This document shows positions 22,417-34,700 of a stretch of 64,000 bases of DNA, one piece after another. Below the pieces are notes generated by a model. That model saw only the letters and a program-made list of their open reading frames with translations, was not told the DNA's origin and did no database searches. Position 1 is the first letter of the stretch, and each line of letters opens with the position of its first letter. Source of the stretch: Mercurialis annua (Eukaryota; Streptophyta; Magnoliopsida; Malpighiales; Euphorbiaceae); the NCBI RefSeq assembly GCF_937616625.2, contig NC_065575.1:7075501-7139500 (forward strand). Reading direction: 5' to 3'. The position numbers were made by a program, and so were the translations under genes.

Positions 22417-22693
22417 ACACTTAAGTGGCAAAATACCCCTCAATTTATAAGCAATTGACAATAATTTTGTGGCCAAATCAATATATGAATTTGGTGATTA
22501 CGGGCAATTTGCCCCATTTTACCAATTTGCCTCCTCAATTTGACATTTTGCCCTCTTAACTTGTAGTTTAATTTATTAAAATGGGCTAACTGCCTATAAT
22601 TACCAAGTTCGTGTACTGATTTGTCAATAAAATTAATTTATATGTTAATTGTCAATTACTTACAAATTTAAGGAGCAAATTTCTACTTAAGTC
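22417..22693. mobile_element. MITE with near-perfect 9-bp target duplication
   Basis: A 277-bp element. Its arms are imperfect inverted complements: ACTTAAGTGGCAAAAT and AATTTATAAGCAATTGACAA on the left pair with GTCAATTACTTACAAATT and GCAAATTTCTACTTAAGT on the right. Flanked by CGTCTATTA (22408-22416) and CGTCTACTA (22694-22702), 8 of 9 identical. Confidence 0.75.
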
Positions 22694-22761
22694 CGTCTAC
22701 TAATGACAGTGGTTTAGTCAAAGCTGGAAACTAAAAATTCTATATAATAGGAATTATTGAA

Positions 22762-23144
22762 GGCTTAATTATTTAAAAACCACTCACCTTGCACTTTTTT
22801 TTCATTTATACACTGAACTAGGAAAAAATTTATTTATACCATGACGTATGTATTTATGTTTCACCTCTACCTGAAGCACTAAATTAACCTCTTTTCATTA
22901 AGAAAAAAGTTTAAAATAGTTCTTCATTTTTAACCTAAGCTAATTAGAATTTAATTAGAAATGAATTTTTTCTTAAATGAAGGACTATTTTAAACTTTTT
23001 TTTAAATAAAAAGAGGTTAATTTAGTGCTTTGGAGTAGAGGTGAAACATAAACACATACGTCAGGGTATAAATGAATTTTTTCCTAGGTCAGGGTATAAA
23101 CGAAAAAAAGTTTCAAGGTGGATGGTTTTTAAGTAATTAAGCCC
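22762..23144. mobile_element. MULE-type MITE, second copy of the 17858 family
   Basis: Ends GGCTTAATTATTTAAAAACC and GTTTTTAAGTAATTAAGCCC, with internal arms matching the element at 17858 (CATTTATACC, ATGTTTCACCTCTACC and the inverted equivalents). Flanks ATTATTGAA (22753-22761) and ATTATTTAA (23145-23153) agree at 8 of 9 positions. It ends about 100 bp before the F-box gene start codon, so it may lie within that gene's promoter. Confidence 0.88.
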
Positions 23145-23190
23145 ATTATTTAAAACTGAAATATCCGAACTAAATAATCTTAACACTCAT

Positions 23191-23229
23191 CACCATCAGC
23201 ACCACCATCAGCAGCAGCAGCAGCAGCAT
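23191..23229 (+). repeat. CAC/CAG-type microsatellite in the 5' UTR
   Basis: Trinucleotide-rich run (CACCATCAGCACCACCATCAG, then CAGCAGCAG units) within 20 to 55 bases upstream of the F-box start codon. Confidence 0.7.
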
Positions 23230-23245
23230 CGGCAACGGAATTACG

Positions 23246-25576
23246 ATGGAGAGTCTACCATTAAACTTGATTAATGAAGAAATTTTCTCAAGATTAGATT
23301 TACAAACACTTTTGACTGTCTCCTGTGTCAGCAAAACCCTAAAATCTTCCATTAAATCTCAACTCCTTCCGTTCAAATCCTCACTCGAACTCCCATCATC
23401 TCTACTTCCAGACGCCGACACACTGTCTCGTATTATAACTCAGTGCACTAATTTTAACTCGCTCGCTCTCAATTGCCAACGCCTCCATGAATCTTGCCTA
23501 ACCCGCTTCTTGACTCGCCAACTTCGTCAACTCAGTTTATCTCGCTGCTCTCTGTTCACTTATCAGATTTTCATTTCTATTGGACAAAATTGCCCTTTTC
23601 TCAGGTTGGTTTTCTGTGTTCTTCATTACCCAGTTCTTGTAACTGTATAAAGATTGTCTCTTTTAGTTTCAAATTTTAAGAATTGCATTGAATTATCAAT
23701 TCTAGGGTAGGTTAATCGAACTTCTATAGCTAATTATTGTAGGAGTTTCTGTTGCTGTATGGATACGTACTAAGTAGCATGGACACTTCATTCCATCAAC
23801 ATTTTCCGTTTCGAAAACGTGTTAGAAATTTGATGTTTGGGACATGAAACTTAATTTCTAACATAGGAAACCTTAAAATACCACTGTTTCGCCGTGTCCG
23901 TATCCACGCGTCTCGTTTTTAGGTATCTGTGTTGGTGCTATGATACATATTATATGAAGCTATTTGGTGTTTTGCAAGAAAAAGTTTGTGATCTCTGTTT
24001 GTTTTTCTAATGACAGAGTGCTAATGTTGGAACTCACAGATCAAGGTTTACCAGACATTTTGAGCATAAATATTGGTTACATGCTTCGTAGGTGTATTTA
24101 CTTGGAGGTAAGCTAATACCATTAGGCCCTTTTGATGTTTGTTGATGATTTTCCGTAAGATACTGCTTCAATTTGTGTCTGGATTTTTACATGAGAAGCT
24201 GATTTTTGTTACCTGAACATGTTTTTTTTTTGTTCTGATTGTAGAGTCTTTGCATTAAAATTCGAGGGACAAAGATTGATGTAAATGCTTTCCAGTCTGT
24301 CGAATTATTTCTGCCCAAAACCGTTAAAATTCTGAAGTTGAAGTCATTAATGGAAGGAAATGCAGTATCTATTGTAAAGATGCTAGCAGCTGTGGGAACT
24401 TTTTCTTGCGCACCTGTCTCTCCAACATCATACAGTTGTGCTCTGCAATCTCTGTCTCTGGTCTTAAATGTGATATCTGACCAGCTACTTATGACTATTA
24501 CCAGCTCGCTTCCTCTTCTAGTAGAGCTGGATCTCGAAGATAGGCCTAGTAAGGAACCATCTCATCACGTTGACTTGACCAACAATGGGCTGCAATCCTT
24601 AGGTTCGTGCCATCATTTGACTGGTTTGTCCCTTATACGAAGTAGAAAGAAGCATCCAGGATCATTTAAAAGAATAAATGATATGGGCATGTTTCTCCTG
24701 TCCGAAAGTTGTAAGGATTTACAATCACTGAGACTATTTGGTTTCTCTAAAGTCAGTGATGCTGGATTTGCATCCTTGTTACACTCATGCCAGAAGTTAC
24801 AAAAATTTGAAGTTCGTAATGCCTTGCTTTTGTCAGATCTGGCATTTCATAATCTAAATGGAACAGCATCTGCCCTTGTTGAGGTGAGATTGCTGTCTTG
24901 CAGCCTTATAACAAGTGAAACTGTGAAGACATTGCATAATTGTAGGACCTTGGAGCTGCTAGACCTGTGTGGCTGTAAGAGTATTGCCGATTCTTGTATG
25001 GGATCGATTTTACATCTTCAAAAATTAACGTATTTAAATCTTTCCGGTGCTGATATTACAGACGCTGGTTTATCCATTCTAAGTCAGGGGAGTTTTCGTA
25101 TCTGGTATTTGAGTCTTAGAGGGTGCAAGAGGATAACTGATAAAGGAATTTCTTCTTTGCTCCATGCTGATGGGACAATTGTGCAGACACTAGCGGCACT
25201 GGATGCAGGTTGCATGCCAGGACTATCTGACAATGGAATTATCACAATTGTCACAGCTGGTAAAGAGATTACTGAATTGTGTATTAGAAATTGTTTTAAC
25301 ATGACAGATTCTTCAATACACGCCCTGGCTACCAAGAGAAACTACGGGAACGGGAATAAGCCACTTCAGCAGCTAGATATTTATAATTGCAGTAGAAGAT
25401 CTGTTGACTTGTTAAGTATTTTGAGAAAACCTTTTTTCAGCGGCTTGCATTGGCTTGGTATTGGACTAACTTGGCCTGCAAGTTATTGTAAAGAACGACC
25501 ATGGCTTACAATGTGTTTTGATGGCTGTGAAATGGGATGCCATGATGGATGGAAGTTCCATAGTCCATCCGTTTGA
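23246..25576 (+). CDS. FBL10: F-box / leucine-rich-repeat protein (FBL10-like)
   Basis: Likely substrate adaptor of an SCF (Skp1-cullin-F-box) ubiquitin ligase. Three exons: 23246-23604, 24017-24107, 24245-25576, giving 593 aa. Residues 1-45 form the F-box (LPLNLINEEIFSRLD... VSCVSKTL). The rest is a chain of cysteine-containing LRRs with the L-x-L-x-x-C-x-x-ITD pattern, for example LDLCGCKSIAD, LNLSGADITDAGL and LSLRGCKRITDKGI. The block SLPLLVELDLEDRPSKEP through FSKVSDAGFASLLHSCQKL resembles Arabidopsis F-box/LRR-repeat protein 10. Unlike that protein (about 650 aa) it lacks an acidic C-terminal tail and stops soon after the LRRs, so it may be a sister clade. Substrate unknown. Confidence 0.87.
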
Positions 25577-26173
25577 TTTTGGTTTAGTCATTGTAATGTT
25601 AATGCAGTTTATGCAATATGTTGAGAAGTCTAATAGTGGGTTGGCCTTGTCTCCTTGTGTTTGATTTTCTATATCATGATCCTCTGAAATCTTATTTGTG
25701 GTTACTTTTTTAAATTTTCTTACAATTATTTAATTTTATTATTTATCGAAACGGCTTGAAATATTTTGAATGAGTTCCTAAGAGTTTTCAGCTATTGAAA
25801 AGGGAAATGCAATTCTGTCAGAAGATTCCACTTTTCAGTGCATGAACTGTTGCTACTCAATTTATTTTCAAAGAGATAAATTACATAACATATATCCAAA
25901 CAAGTTGTCAATTGCCCAAACCTGTAATAAAAACCATAAGTAGGGGGCAATTTTGAATCCATGAAAATAAAATCCTTTTGGTTCCAAGAAAATCTGATGG
26001 ATTTCTATTTTCTCTAATTGTTCAGTTTCTACGGAACATATTCCAGAGCTTCTTTGTGCTATGAACATATAAAAAGGACAAAAATATCAAAAAAATGGAC
26101 CCGGAGAAAAGGCACTCGACCCGGAAACAGTTGTCAAATCAGCACTAACTGCTAATATAAGATATAGTTAAAT
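25577..26173. other. Convergent 3' flanks of the F-box gene and CSN6
   Basis: About 600 bp holding both 3' UTRs. The two genes face each other. No other feature seen. Confidence 0.5.
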
Positions 26174-29100
26174 TCAAATAAAAGCAGTTCGTCCACCCCT
26201 TCGAGTATGCCTGTCGTAGGCTGTGTTGAACTTGTCAACTAGCTCATTCATTGTGCTGGAGATAAGTAGAGAGAAAGAGCCATTAGTTAAAGAAAAAAAT
26301 AACAGATGAGACATCAAATGAAAATCATTAAATGAAATGTATACATATAAATGTGACCTACAGAGCAAGTTAAAGTTCTTGTGTACAGTAGGCAAGTCGA
26401 AAGCCTTGCTAGTTAAAATTTAACCATAACAAAGTTGAGGACGGTCATTTTACAATCTACAGCTACTGTTGTGCGTTATGATTTTTTGGTTTTCACAGTT
26501 AAACACGGATAATTTGAGTTCATTTATTTTCAATAATTAATAAACCAAATCTATGTTATAACAGAAGAATACATTTCTATTGTAAAGAGCAGATGATTGA
26601 TATAAATGCTGCACTAGTGTGCCTTTATCATACCTTGAGCAATTAGTAAACATGGCCAGGTAAGTGATTAACAACGTGTCATTGTACTCCTGCACAAAAA
26701 TGAAACATCAGTGTCCCTGTCACATACAAATGTAGGATAAAAATAACAGCCATCCCCGCATAAATTCCAGAATAAGAGTGGCAAAGTACGGATTTTATAA
26801 AGGTTTTCCTTATTAGTTAAAAGGCACGCCTGATATCACTCAGGAGAAAACTTGAAGTGGTTTTCAAGATTAGAAAATTGAGATTTGGAAAGAAAAAAGA
26901 TAACAAGACTCACTTTTTAAATGCATAAAATTTATAAATAATATCGTATAGAAAGAGCGGCAAATAATCTCCAAAAATGTAACAGATGTCACTCACCATC
27001 AAGAAATCATCTTGAAATTTTTCTGATTCAATGGCTGGCAATCTTCTCAAAAGGCTTGATACCTGTCTTAGTAATGAGTTCTCACAAGGAATTTCACCTG
27101 CATTCAAAAACATTACAGATGTAATTAATGCCAAGCCTAAAACTGCGAACTCTTACTTTTGAGAAGAAAATATATCTGCCTTCAAAACAATTCATAAGAC
27201 ATCATGGCCCTGCAGTCTACATTTTTCTAATAATTAAATAAGGGAGGATCCCTTTAATTTAAACCGCAGGCCAATGAAGCTGATAGTCCATCAAAATGGA
27301 GCACAATGACAGATCTTGGGTCATCAAGAGGATGTAGAGTAGTATTACAAAACATTTGATGATTTCAAACTATTTAAAATAGAAACCTAAGTATTGTTCA
27401 AGTCTTCTTTTAATTTTGCAACTCTTGATAAAGAAATAGCATTTCTCCAAATTCAAAGATAAAAAGTATTAATATCTTTCATAGCATCTACATTGTTTAA
27501 AAAAATCTTTAATGAAAAACCCTATATAATTATAAATCTGAATTAGTTGCATTTGCCAACTAAAATCAAATGCATGTACCTTTTTGCATCGCAGCAAGAT
27601 AGTGATGAAGTACCCTAATTCTGCTATTCAACATTTTGATGGCACTGTGTATACCAGTAAGGTGAGCAGCCACTGCAGACAAAAGCCAAGCTATATTAAT
27701 ACATGTCCTAGAATAAAAAACATCAGCAATACTACTATTTTTTTCCTGCCTTCTGAAAAACAAATTATTTCTAACTCCTCTCAAAAATAAAAAACAATTA
27801 TTGATTTTTATAGAATAACTAATAAACAAATAAAGATAAAAGGGGAGATAAGACTTGCACTGAGTTGCTGCAGAGCCTCCGTCAGAGGGCTTAAGATGTG
27901 CCACATGATCAACTGAGATCCGTTCAGCTTCCACTGTCTTAAAATCCCAAAGAAAAGGGTCAATAATGTAGTTGGTAACAGAAAAAAAAAAAAATCCACA
28001 TAGCAAATGGAGATGACTAACCTCAATTGTATAACTTGAACGAACGAATATGAGCTGTGGAATGCCGTCAATGACATGCAGCTCTAAGATTGTAAAAATC
28101 AACACCCAAAAGAGTAGAAATGTTATTCCCCAGGTACAACTCATGAGTAAATAAGATCATAAGAACAAACAGTAGGAATAGATATTTAGTAAGCAGACAA
28201 ATGTAGTAATGCTTTCCCATTAAACATTATGATGACGACATATCCTAACTGAGTCAGGAATAAATATAAATCATATTTGGTTATAAACTAAAATTTCACA
28301 ACATTCAGTTACATACACCGTCTCCTGACAGTTCAGGGTACTCAAGCTTATTGATAGAAAGTCCAGTTTGCTCACAATGACACTCAAAGCATAATGATAT
28401 CTTTAACAGAAAAAACATAAAATAGGTAAGTACAACTGTTAAGTGTTAATACATTTCTTATGTCTGTAGACATTGTCTTTACATACAATGTCTCTCTTTA
28501 ACGTAGTCCATAACTCCATAATCAAGGTTTTACTCTTTAGTAATAATATAATAGCGATTATATTCTAAAACAAAGTAGCAATCTTGTTAGATTCAGGCTT
28601 TAAATCCTGATGGGCTTCCATTGAGCAGTGGAGTAGACTCTAGAGTAATAATTTCATGACTTATTCTCATGTCTTTACAATAAGTAGTTTTTTGGTAGAA
28701 AAAGAAATAAAAACAAAATTAATATTAGGACAATTCGTACAGGATTCGAACCATAGAAGCATTGTAAGAGAAAAACTAGGGGCAGGCAAAGAAAGTTTGG
28801 ACCCCTCTCAAAATTGAGCTTCACATATGTGTAAATATGGCTATGGCTATGGCGATGGAAAACCATAATTTGTTCCATTGAATCAATTAAAGAACTGATC
28901 GTGAGTTAGGCAATACTCCCTTAAATGGCAAATTCAGATAAGCAGCATGTAGGTGGATTAACAGCTAGTCAGCTACACAGAGAGTAAAATAAGAGAGCGA
29001 CAAAAAATCACATACCACTTTCATTAATAGTCACAGGAAGATCCTTCTGAGCAGGATTGATTGAAGGATTGAGTAGAACATAAACAGGACTTTCATTAAT

Positions 29101-30380
29101 ATCCATCAACTGTTGCCAAAAAAGAAAAAAATAAGTTACAATTTATCGACAACGGCATATAAATGCATCAAGAACATGGCAGAGCAAACTAAAGAAGGAA
29201 CAAAAATAGAATAATGAACAAACACATATATTTTACATTAATGTATCCCCTAACTATAAATTAACAAAGAAGACTGTGAAACTGAGTTTACTTAATTTTT
29301 ACCAACTATCAGCATTAATGGTTTTAAGATTTCAGAAGATGCATTTTGAGTCAAAGACCCATATACAATTATCATGCATCAGTTATTTTTAATACAAAAT
29401 ATGTTGTCCTTGAATTAAAGCTGATAAACAAGCAGCCAGAAGTCAAAGACTACTACGAACTATGATAACTTAATGAGTCATTAGTACATGACAAAATCAA
29501 AATAATGCAATGATAGTCAAGCTCTTAAAAGATAATTTGCAGGAATTTTCGTTAGAACACCTACGGAGATATTTCAGGCATTCCGAGTAACATACTAAAA
29601 GCCCTTAATATACATATAAGCTTCACCAAGCAATTGAAGTGAATTCCCTTGAAGTAAACTAGCTTCAGAATACTAATTCGCAACAACATTTCATATTATC
29701 GTATATATCAAAACTCGCTTCGTCCATTTATTTTTTTAATAAACTTGAACAATAGTCAATAGGGCTTCACAATCACAACAAGACACAGAAGCTAAAACTA
29801 GAACACGATTACGATAAAATTCAGATTACTATTAATAATGATAACAAACATACAGCTTTGTGAATATGCATATCAGATTCCTCAGCATCGCTCCCCGTCG
29901 AATACCATCCCAATATATAAAAGTGAGGAAAAACCTTCTTATCTGCAAATAACACACCAAATAAACAATAAACAAAAACCCTAAAATTTTCAATTTCACT
30001 TTAAATTAATTAATTAAACCCTAAAAAACAATCAAAACAAATACATAAACTTAAAAATATATATTACAAAGCTCTTGCTTCTTCAAAAGAAAAGCACGAT
30101 CAAGAGAGTGAGTGACAGGATCATAAAGAAGTTCGAAACTGTTAAAGATCTCAACAGTCCGTCCTCTTTGTACTCCGATTACACATCCGTACACTCTAGG
30201 CGGTGGAGGCGGTGCCGCTGCTACAGTTGCTCCTCCTCCGCCTACACAGTCACTAGCACCGCCGTTGTTAGTAACCGGAGGGTTCATCTGAGACTTGACA
30301 CGCGTGTAGTGATCTGATATGTTAACTATTACTAATGGATGTAGCTTAAACGTTAAGCCGCTGCTAGACGACGACGCCAT
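26174..30380 (-). CDS. CSN6: COP9 signalosome subunit 6 (CSN6)
   Basis: MPN-domain subunit of the COP9 signalosome, which removes NEDD8/RUB from cullins and so controls cullin-RING ubiquitin ligases and light signalling. Nine exons on the minus strand: 30380-30068, 29942-29854, 29109-29016, 28083-28022, 27937-27859, 27672-27580, 27097-26997, 26689-26634, 26255-26174; 322 aa (Arabidopsis CSN6A is 317). The N-terminus has a Ser run, then FKLHPLVIVNISDHYTR, a Gly/Ala/Pro-rich insert, then the MPN core (YGCVIGVQRGRTVEIFNSFE, HFYILGWYSTG). As expected for CSN6 it lacks the JAMM metal-binding histidines and is non-catalytic; CSN5 supplies activity. The C-terminal helices include RISVDHVAHLKP, LLRQVSSLLRRLP and the terminal RRGGRTAFI. 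Exon 5 to 6 needs a GC donor. Divergent from PEX5. Confidence 0.94.
27673..27858 (-). other. Non-canonical GC-AG intron in CSN6
   Basis: Frame and conservation (AATQLAAHLTG) require exon 5 to end ...ACTCAGT and the intron to start GCAAGT. A GT donor two bases upstream would put the following exon out of frame. The acceptor is TCTGCAG. GCAAGT is the usual consensus of plant GC-AG introns. Confidence 0.75.
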
Positions 30381-31718
30381 TGTCGTTTTTGAGGTTTTGC
30401 AATAAAAAAGATATGTATAATTTCGGCTTTCAATCAAAAAATTTGTATCTCTGAGTTTGATTTTTTACTAATCGGAGATACCGCCGGAAAACCTTTGTGC
30501 CGGAGAGCGAGTGAGAAGACAGCGTATATGTATGTCCAGAATTCAATTTTGTGTTGTATGTATATAAGAGTTGTTTGTTTGGTAAAAGGTACGAATATAC
30601 CCTTAGGTTTAGAAACATATCAGACCCTCGTAATTGTTTTGAGTAACAATACACTTGATATTTTAAAATTTGGCTCAAATAACCTCCTGATAGTACGAAA
30701 ATATTAAGAAATGCAAAATTGAAAAATATTTACAACTTTCTAACCACAAATTATAATTTTAAGCTTTAATTGATGTGGAAGATGATTGCAAAGTAGTATA
30801 AATTATGGGTTTGTAAAGTAAGAATTTGAGTTTATTATTTATATTATAATAATAATACTTTTTAGGTAAATTTATAATTAATAATCGTAATAATAATAAT
30901 AATATTTTTGAAATATTATTTTTGTTTGAGATATAGTTAGTGGGATGAATAAGTTATATTATTAGTAATATTTTTTAATATTCATTTTAAATCAGTTGAA
31001 CAAGGAGTTTAACCAAACCGGCTAAAGCTTAATATTCACGTATTTTACTAAATAAAATAATATTAATATAAACCACTAAAAAGACAAAAAAAAATTATGG
31101 TGCTAAAGGGTGACAATAAAAAATGTTTTCTTTAAAATAAAAAATTAAAGAAATTATCACATCATATTTTTAAGAATAATCACCCAAAAATACATTTTAA
31201 CAATGAAAAAAATACAAAGTTTATTTTTTTAACACTTTAATCTTCTCATTTATTTTATATGTTAAATAAGTAAAAAACAAAACCGTTTATTTAATAAATA
31301 CTCTTAAATTTATTTAATACACCATAACTATCGTCGCAATAAAAAGATAAAACAAATACGGCATCACCTAAAAATGTGTGCAACACCATCTAAGAAATTC
31401 AATACGATCCAGCTCAAAGCTAAAAACGACAACTAAAATAAAATTTTATATCCTCTCGTAGATAACACAAATAAATAAAAAATTATATGGATGAAGTCTT
31501 TTATTATCATCAACATCATCAGAAGGATCGAACAGTATCATAATCCTCATCGGAATCTTCCCTCCGCCTTTCTCCGACGAACTATTTATAACAATATCCA
31601 CTCAATTCAATCGTCGAATTCATAATCTCTTCAACTTAATCCCATTTTTGAATTTCTAATCTTTTTCTTTTTCTAAAGATTAGAAAAAGATTAGAAAAAA
31701 AGAAGCATAAAATTAGCC
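30381..31718. promoter_or_regulatory. Shared upstream region of CSN6 and PEX5
   Basis: 1338 bp between divergent start codons. Both 5' UTRs and promoters must lie here. The central part (about 30700-31480) is AT-rich; pyrimidine-rich leaders precede both ATGs. I cannot name individual regulatory sites with confidence. Confidence 0.5.
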
Positions 31719-34700
31719 ATGTCGGCGCGTGAGCTAGTTGCCGGAGGAGGATGTGCGGTTCCTGGCTCTTCATCATCTTCCAACCCTTTGGGAGCTCTTG
31801 CTAATACTCTTCTTGGGTCTTCTTCTAAAACCCAGGTCATAATTCTCTTCAATTTTCAACTTTCTTGCACTTTTTTATTTATCTCAATTTAATTGCTTAT
31901 AGAGTTAGAATTTTGTTATTTTTAAACTTTTTATTATGTGTGTTTTGCTGTATTTATTCAAAGTTTAAATCTTTGGGTTTATGAGAACAGGAAAGGCTAA
32001 GGGAAATACCAACATCAACAGCTACAAGCTCTGAGAATCGGTTTTATCAGGATGTTCAGAATCCTATGAGTGCACTTCCAGGTGCTGAATTTGAACAGCA
32101 ATCATTTTCTCGCCCTGGCGGTCAGGTCTGATATGTTGGTTTTTTGCTAGAGGAGATGCATATTTATTGAAGGGTTTTGTTTTTGCTGTTGTTTCTAGAA
32201 TTTAACTGTGAGTTTTTCTATTGCCAGACTTCGGATTTTCTTCGTGGGTTTCGCTCTGCTGATCAAAATGGTTTTGCTGATGCTTGGGACGAAGTACAAC
32301 AATCTCATGGACCCCCAATGGCGGCCAACGTTCCTCAAATGGATCGTATATATGATCGTGGACCTCAGCATCAACCAACGTTGGACGGTAATAGCACCAC
32401 TTTACATTAGCGAATTTTGGCCATTGCTGATTTGGTATTAGCTGAAATTGTTGAACTTTTTGATATGCTAAACAATTTAGTCAATAAATAGAAAAGAAAG
32501 GCAATTTAAAAGGTTCATTTTGGTGGGAATCTAAATGAGATTTTGCAGGGCTGATAAGTTGGTTAAGCATTGCTTTAAAAGATTAAAATTTGTTCAATTG
32601 ACTTTGCATATTAAAGAGTTGAGGTTATTATGACTCCAACTGAGTAAGTAACCACTATTGGAAGTTTCAGAAACTAAATAGTACGTCAGAAATTTCTTTT
32701 ACTAGAAACATATTAGAAGTATGGTTAGCTGGGACTTTACAGGCTTGAAGAATGAATGGCATACAATCTATTATCAGTAAAGTAAAAAATTAACTGACTT
32801 TAACATGTAGAAACCTGAGACGAGGTTCTTGGAGCTGCATAAACTATGTTGTTCTAAGCAAAAGTTTTAGCCTATGATTGAGCTGTTATCATATACATTC
32901 TTCTCTCTTGGTGTAATTTATTAATTTCTATTTATTCTTCAGGCCCACCACAAAGAGTATTGTCAGGCTTCTTGCACTCCTTTGTTGAAAGTAGCCGTGG
33001 TGGAATTCCTTTTCGTCCTGCTCAACTGCCAGTCTTAGGATTATCTGAAGGTGACAAACAATGCATACGTGATCGTAGCAGCATTATGGCTCGGCATTTT
33101 TTTGCAGATAAGAGTGAAGACTTTATAAATGCACAGGTCTTTTGCCCTTCTTTTGTCATGTTTCTTTTCTTTTCAAGGCTAATTTTTGATTTTAAATCTT
33201 GCTCTTTGGACAAAATAATAAGTATGTATTGACTATAATACATCTCCAGGTGAATGCACTATTATCTTCTTTGGAAATTGACAGTGATGTTCGTGCCAAG
33301 GGGCCTTTTCCTGGGAGATTCCGGGAGCTGGAAGATTATTGGAATGAGTCTCAAGGTGGTTTGCGACCCGGTCCTCATGCTGCAGATGGATGGATTACAG
33401 AATTTAACCAGCACAGTATGGACCGTGGTAATCCTGATGCCTGGGCTCATTCATTTGAACGACAACATGGTACTAATGGTTGGGCCTCTGAGTTTGAGCA
33501 GGTACTCATATTTGACTATCTCAATCTCAGTCTGATTTTCTGTTTATGATATGATTGATTTGAATCTTCTCAATACTACAAGGTTGGTACCATTTCGATG
33601 TGTTTCGATTCTTCTATTGTCAATGGAGGGTTATAAATATTGCTTCTTGAAGATATTGTTTTTGCAAATTGGCTCTATATATCATGGGCATGCTATTCAT
33701 TATGTGTTTTTATAGTTTTAACTATATTTGGTATAGGAACAACAATTGCTATCGGCAGATCATATGAGAGGTGCAAATATCTCAAACTTAGCTGCAATGG
33801 AGCAGACCCGTATGCTTGCTCATACTTTAGCTCAAAATAACGACCCTAAGTTTCAGGTTAGTTTTCCACACGGCCTCCATCTTCTTTTCTAGTCGTGTAT
33901 CCTTTGTTATTTTTTTCTTTTTAGTGTGGATATTACATGTACACAGTTGTAAATTATGGCATTCTAATGCATTTGACCACAACAAACATTTAAATTTGGT
34001 ATGTTGTTTATGGAACGATTTTGTGGAATTGGTTAAATAAAGCAATCCTTTATCCTTCATAAAATACACCTAGCTTGCACTGTTACATTACAGTGCAAAT
34101 AGCGACTATCTTTCTGCAAAGTCTTAATAACTTTGAGGGTGGAAACATGAAAATGACAATCTATTATAGAAGCGGCTTTTGGGATATTTTCTGATGATGA
34201 AAATTGCTCCATTGCTGTTTCAGGCTGTCATTTAAAGTAGCACATTTTGTTTAGATGATTTTGAAGCACATCTTGTGAATTCATAAGCCAACTTTTAATA
34301 CTATCTTACACAACCTGGACTGGAGATAGACGTAACATGTTAATTAGCCAGCCATTTTTTTGGATCCAGAGTTGTGTTAAGGTTATAGAAATTGGCAGAG
34401 GCTTTACTTGCATCGCCTTTTAGCAATTGGATGAATTCTACTATCCAGCAGAAGAAAGATAATTCCTTTTTGAAAATTGATTGGACCTTATTTGAAGAAA
34501 GCCAATAATGAATTAATTGGTAATAATCCAAAGACGCCAATCTGAATACACAAAGTGATGGACCGAAAACTAAATGGGTGAAAACATAATCCTTAATTGT
34601 AGCTACTATTTTTGTTCATTATGTAATTATGCATTTGAAAGTACTACATTTTTTTCTTTAATTTTAAATCTTTCCTTTTTATTCTTTTTTCTTGTTGTTG

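Noticed and set aside
28321..28430. Open stretch in a CSN6 intron reading LSIVSK-like sequence on the minus strand
   Set aside because: CSN6 reads continuously from exon 3 to exon 4 (NESELHVIDG) without it, and the phase would be broken by including it.
32208..32441. Alternative plus-strand frame in PEX5 exon 3
   Set aside because: It overlaps the conserved exon in another frame and ends in the intron.
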